Positions 5,234 through 7,322 of a DNA stretch of 7,322 bases are shown here, piece by piece (the first letter of the stretch is position 1; every line of letters begins with the position of its first letter). The notes under the pieces were generated by a model, which was not told where the DNA came from, made no database searches, and saw only the letters and a list, made by a program, of their open reading frames with translations. The translations under genes and the position numbers were made by a program. Origin of the DNA: JBFMAE01 sp040756085 (GTDB lineage: Bacteria > Desulfobacterota > BSN033 > UBA1163); NCBI GenBank assembly GCA_040756085.1, contig JBFMAE010000408.1, forward strand, positions 1 to 7,322, read 5' to 3'.

Positions 5234-6382
5234 TCAAAGGGCTCCCGATTCAATTTTTAGTTCGTCTTCTCTAAAGGTTGCCACGGGGGGAACCTCTTTG
5301 ACATCCTTCCCCGGGACATACTGGAACATCTTCTGTATCTTCTCTCCCACACTTCGAAAGAGGGTGGCTACCGGCAATTTACTCGGACAGGCGCTATCGC
5401 AGAGTCCACATCCTATACAGGAAGTCACCATGTGAGACAATCGAATGAGATGGAAGATAAGAGTATCGGTTGGCATACGGATCTCACCCTTTCGATCCGC
5501 CCATCTCAGAAACTGATCTCCTTCATGTTCAAAGACTGCTGTCCTGAAGACACATTCCTTGCAATAGCAGATCGGGCAGGCCACCATACAATTATGGCAT
5601 CGGAGACAGGTGGAGAAACGGTCCAAAAAGGAATTGAGGTCTTTGACCACCTCCTTAAATTCTTGGAAGGCGGCATCCCTCTTCTTCGTTCTTTCGGCAA
5701 TGACTTTGTTGACCACATCGTTCCTGGTGGTTGATCCCTTCTCAGAAAAGGATAGGAGCCCTTTCTCTTCCATCTCCTTTTCCAATCTCTCTCCTATCTC
5801 AACACCAATCTCCTGATCCGTGTTATAACCAAACAATTTAAGAATAATATCGGCCTGGGGAACGGGATATTCGCACATCTGGCAGGCTGGCCGGAAGGCA
5901 TACCCGGGAGGTTGAGCCACTTCTCCTTTCTCCATCCCCTTAAACAACTCCTTTGTCAGTTTCTCTCCTCCTTTCCCTTCCTGCACCATCTTGGCATAGT
6001 CTGACACCTCAAAGGTTCCCGGACAATCAATGCCGATAAGATAAAGGTTCTCCAATTTGACCTGAAGGAATTTGGTCAACTCCACGATGGCCCTTATTTC
6101 ACATGCTTTTAATACCACTCCAATTTTTTTTCCTAAATTTTTAATAGTGAGATGGGAGGCAACCCTTGCGGATTGAACCGGCATGGTAGGTGAAAGGGCA
6201 CAGACACCCTCCAGTTTCTTGGGATTGCGGATTAATGTTTGAACAAATCCATCTCCAGAAGGGACCCCCTTGGGGATGAGTATGGCTTCTGCCACTTCCT
6301 TTTCTAAAAGCGCTTTGAGAAAACCTATGATGGCCTCCTCCGTCCTCCCTTCTGAAACCTTAACCGCTGCCTGTTTAGCCAT
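5234..6382 (-). CDS. FrhB/FdhB-like (coenzyme F420 hydrogenase/dehydrogenase beta family) oxidoreductase subunit with C-terminal ferredoxin domain
   Basis: This is a flavin and iron-sulfur protein likely to connect a soluble two-electron carrier with the Hdr-type complex. The start at 6382 is favoured: AAAGGAG lies eleven bases upstream, a somewhat long spacing, whereas the in-frame ATG at 6403 has nothing convincing. Of 382 residues, about 1-190 resemble the FrhB/FdhB fold: KACEIRA (92-98), GIDCPGTFE (117-125) and ACQMCEYP (166-173) match the conserved Cys-containing stretches. A charged linker (190-255) leads to a ferredoxin-like domain with Cys259/262/265/269 and Cys322/325/328/332. An additional ICYCKEC cluster (271-277) sits between them. 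The family binds FAD, and its archaeal members use F420. In bacteria the partner could be NAD(P)H or another protein; the sequence does not decide. Between mvhD and the fumarate reductase genes, it is a good candidate for the input or output module. Confidence 0.8.
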   Translation of the reverse strand: MAKQAAVKVSEGRTEEAIIGFLKALLEKEVAEAILIPKGVPSGDGFVQTLIRNPKKLEGVCALSPTMPVQSARVASHLTIKNLGKKIGVVLKACEIRAIVELTKFLQVKLENLYLIGIDCPGTFEVSDYAKMVQEGKGGEKLTKELFKGMEKGEVAQPPGYAFRPACQMCEYPVPQADIILKLFGYNTDQEIGVEIGERLEKEMEEKGLLSFSEKGSTTRNDVVNKVIAERTKKRDAAFQEFKEVVKDLNSFLDRFSTCLRCHNCMVACPICYCKECVFRTAVFEHEGDQFLRWADRKGEIRMPTDTLIFHLIRLSHMVTSCIGCGLCDSACPSKLPVATLFRSVGEKIQKMFQYVPGKDVKEVPPVATFREDELKIESGAL

Positions 6383-6426
6383 TTTCAGCAATTCTCCTTT
6401 CATTTATTAAATAACGTGACCGTGTC

Positions 6427-6445
6427 CCTGCCTACCGCAGGCAGG
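6427..6445. repeat. REP-like palindrome, copy 2 (opposite orientation)
   Basis: CCTGCCT-ACCGC-AGGCAGG is the exact reverse complement of the core at 4307-4325. It sits between mvhD and the FrhB-like gene and is flanked by short direct repeats (CGTGTCC at 6421-6427 and 6453-6459). Two identical cores in two spacers of one operon argue against chance. Confidence 0.65.
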
Positions 6446-6465
6446 CGTGCTTCGTGTCCGTAATT

Positions 6466-6492
6466 CCTTTTCCCCCATCTCCCTATCACCCC
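6466..6492 (-). repeat. G-run tract downstream of mvhD
   Basis: On the minus strand this reads as GGGG, GGG, GGGGG and GG runs separated by GATA- and GAT-type links. It could form a two-layer G-quadruplex or be a degraded short repeat. No function can be assigned. Confidence 0.3.
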
Positions 6493-6502
6493 ATCTTTTT
6501 TG

Positions 6503-6925
6503 CTAGGCATTCCAAAGTTGTTTTATGGGATTGGGACCCATCTTCTTTAATTCTTCGACCATCTTGGTCATAGTATCTGCAAAAAGTTTCCCCTCACTGG
6601 CACTGATCCATTTCAGCCAGATTCGATCCTCTGTAAAACCCAAATGGCTGAGGATGCCCTTCAGAATGGCCACCCTTCTCCGAGCCTTATAATTTCCCGT
6701 TTGATAATGACAGTCTCCAGGATGACAACCTCCGATGAAGACCCCATCTGCTCCGTCGATCAAGGCTTTGAGCACATAGATGGAATCCACTGCTCCCGAA
6801 CACATCAAATGGATGATGCGGACGTTGGGAGGATATTGCTGTCGGGTCGTTCCTGCGAGATCCGCACCTGTGTAGGTACACCAGTGGCAAAGAAAGGCAA
6901 CAATCCTCGGTTCAAATTCAGCCAT
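6503..6925 (-). CDS. mvhD: MvhD-family [2Fe-2S] electron-transfer subunit (F420-non-reducing hydrogenase delta subunit family)
   Basis: MvhD is the small protein that passes electrons from a hydrogenase, formate dehydrogenase or other donor module to HdrA. The 140 residues match the family's usual size. The conserved Cys pattern is complete: FLCHWC (Cys13, Cys16), MCSG (Cys42) and GGCHPGDCHY (Cys67, Cys72). Family signatures GADLAG, QYPPNVRII, NYKARRR and WISASEG are also present. The start at 6925 is supported by AGGAGGT five bases upstream. It follows the end of hdrA after 123 bases, the common hdrA-mvhD order in bacteria and archaea. No hydrogenase large or small subunit is in view, so the name reflects family and not an H2-linked role. 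Confidence 0.94.
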   Translation of the reverse strand: MAEFEPRIVAFLCHWCTYTGADLAGTTRQQYPPNVRIIHLMCSGAVDSIYVLKALIDGADGVFIGGCHPGDCHYQTGNYKARRRVAILKGILSHLGFTEDRIWLKWISASEGKLFADTMTKMVEELKKMGPNPIKQLWNA

Positions 6926-6976
6926 GTCTTACCTCCTAGGTTAAGGATCACTTCGTTTGAGGATCGCTATGCTTAA

Positions 6977-7006
6977 GGTTGGAGGCAAAATCTTTAGCCT
7001 CAAACC
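6977..7006. repeat. 10-bp inverted repeat in the hdrA-mvhD spacer
   Basis: GGTTGGAGGC and GCCTCAAACC pair at nine of ten positions around a ten-base loop. It lies between the hdrA stop and the mvhD ribosome binding site, without a T-run. Confidence 0.5.
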
Positions 7007-7010
7007 TCAA

Positions 7011-7027
7011 GTCTCGCTTTGCGAGAC
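7011..7027. repeat. Perfect 7-bp hairpin after hdrA
   Basis: GTCTCGC-TTT-GCGAGAC is perfect, with a three-base loop, 22 bases past the hdrA stop codon. What follows on the minus strand is TTGAGG, not a T-run, so transcription probably continues into mvhD. A 3'-end stabiliser role is possible. Confidence 0.55.
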
Positions 7028-7048
7028 GCTCCTCTTCCCTCTATCGGT

Positions 7049-7322
7049 TCAATCGATGGCTGTGTCCAAAACAGCCAGGTTCAGTTCTTTCTCAAAGTTT
7101 CGCTGTTGCGAGGCAGCATTCCGGCAGGCGATGACGCATGAACCGCACCCCTGACAGAGTGCCTCGATCACTTCGGCCTTCACTTCTTCCTCATTGAGGA
7201 CTCTTGCCCCATAGGGGCAAACCGTAACGCACAGGCCACATCCACAGCAGAGCCTCTTAATCACATAGGCCAGATAGGCCTTCTCCTCCACGGTCTCCTT
7301 GGAAAGAATCGTTGCAGCCCGG
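7049..7322 (-). CDS. hdrA: HdrA-like electron-bifurcating flavoprotein subunit, C-terminal end only (cut by window edge)
   Basis: Only the last 90 residues are in the window; the reading frame stays open to 7322. It enters with RAATILSKETVEEKAYLAYV, the typical stretch that joins the HdrA flavin domain to its C-terminal ferredoxin domain. Two cluster motifs follow: CCGCGLCVTVCP (canonical CxxCxxCxxxCP) and CQGCGSCVIACRN, where the usual proline after the last Cys is replaced by Arg. The protein then ends in a short hydrophilic tail. HdrA binds the bifurcating FAD, which splits electron pairs between a high-potential acceptor and ferredoxin; that domain is outside the window. A GTG at 7291 could be misread as a start but lies inside the conserved linker. 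The neighbouring mvhD supports the call. Whether the missing part is complete cannot be seen. Confidence 0.85.
   Translation of the reverse strand, partial: RAATILSKETVEEKAYLAYVIKRLCCGCGLCVTVCPYGARVLNEEEVKAEVIEALCQGCGSCVIACRNAASQQRNFEKELNLAVLDTAID

Noticed and set aside
6503..6925. Evidence for an H2-dependent complex from MvhD
   Set aside because: MvhD also partners formate dehydrogenases and other donors, and no hydrogenase catalytic subunit is in the window.
7011..7027. Terminator after hdrA
   Set aside because: The hairpin is perfect, but the following minus-strand sequence is TTGAGG, with no T-run.
7049..7291. A separate small ferredoxin gene starting at GTG 7291
   Set aside because: The frame continues upstream to the window edge, and the residues before the GTG match the HdrA linker, so this is the end of a longer gene.

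Overview
The window holds seven genes, all read from the minus strand. Six are complete, and one is cut by the right edge. The organism looks like a strictly anaerobic bacterium: most products are soluble iron-sulfur or flavin redox proteins of the heterodisulfide-reductase (Hdr) world. The genes use bacterial Shine-Dalgarno sites, and no membrane subunit or oxygen-linked enzyme is present. A Desulfobacterota-like or Nitrospirota-like lineage is my guess from the gene set and the style of the intergenic repeats. The sequence does not prove it.

In the direction of transcription (right to left) the order is: the C-terminus of an HdrA electron-bifurcating flavoprotein subunit (7049-7322); MvhD, a small [2Fe-2S] electron carrier (6503-6925); an FrhB/FdhB-like flavin oxidoreductase subunit carrying a two-cluster ferredoxin domain (5234-6382); a fumarate-reductase/succinate-dehydrogenase iron-sulfur subunit (4362-5102); and its flavoprotein subunit (2475-4148). 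A terminator (2409-2436) and a likely promoter (about 2333-2361) follow. Then come sucC (1135-2298) and sucD (81-956), which encode succinyl-CoA synthetase.

Read as a pathway, fumarate and succinate are interconverted by a soluble enzyme with no membrane anchor, and succinate and succinyl-CoA by SucCD. HdrA, MvhD and the FrhB-like protein suggest that the fumarate/succinate couple is the high-potential branch of a flavin-based bifurcating (or, in reverse, confurcating) complex. In that reading the fumarate reductase pair takes the place that HdrBC or a hydrogenase/formate-dehydrogenase partner has in better known complexes. This would suit a reductive TCA branch, or disposal of succinate electrons in a syntrophic or acetogen-like metabolism. 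Direction, electron donor and complex formation are inference.

Five of the six spacers are 120-213 bases long and filled with hairpins and repeats rather than genes. They include a palindrome present in opposite orientations at 4307-4325 and 6427-6445, nested hairpins at 4205-4257, a cluster of inverted repeats between sucC and sucD, and TGGAAT-type short repeats at 5151-5230. The sixth spacer carries the terminator and promoter. There is no tRNA, rRNA, CRISPR array or recognisable transposase, and no gene-free stretch longer than 300 bases.
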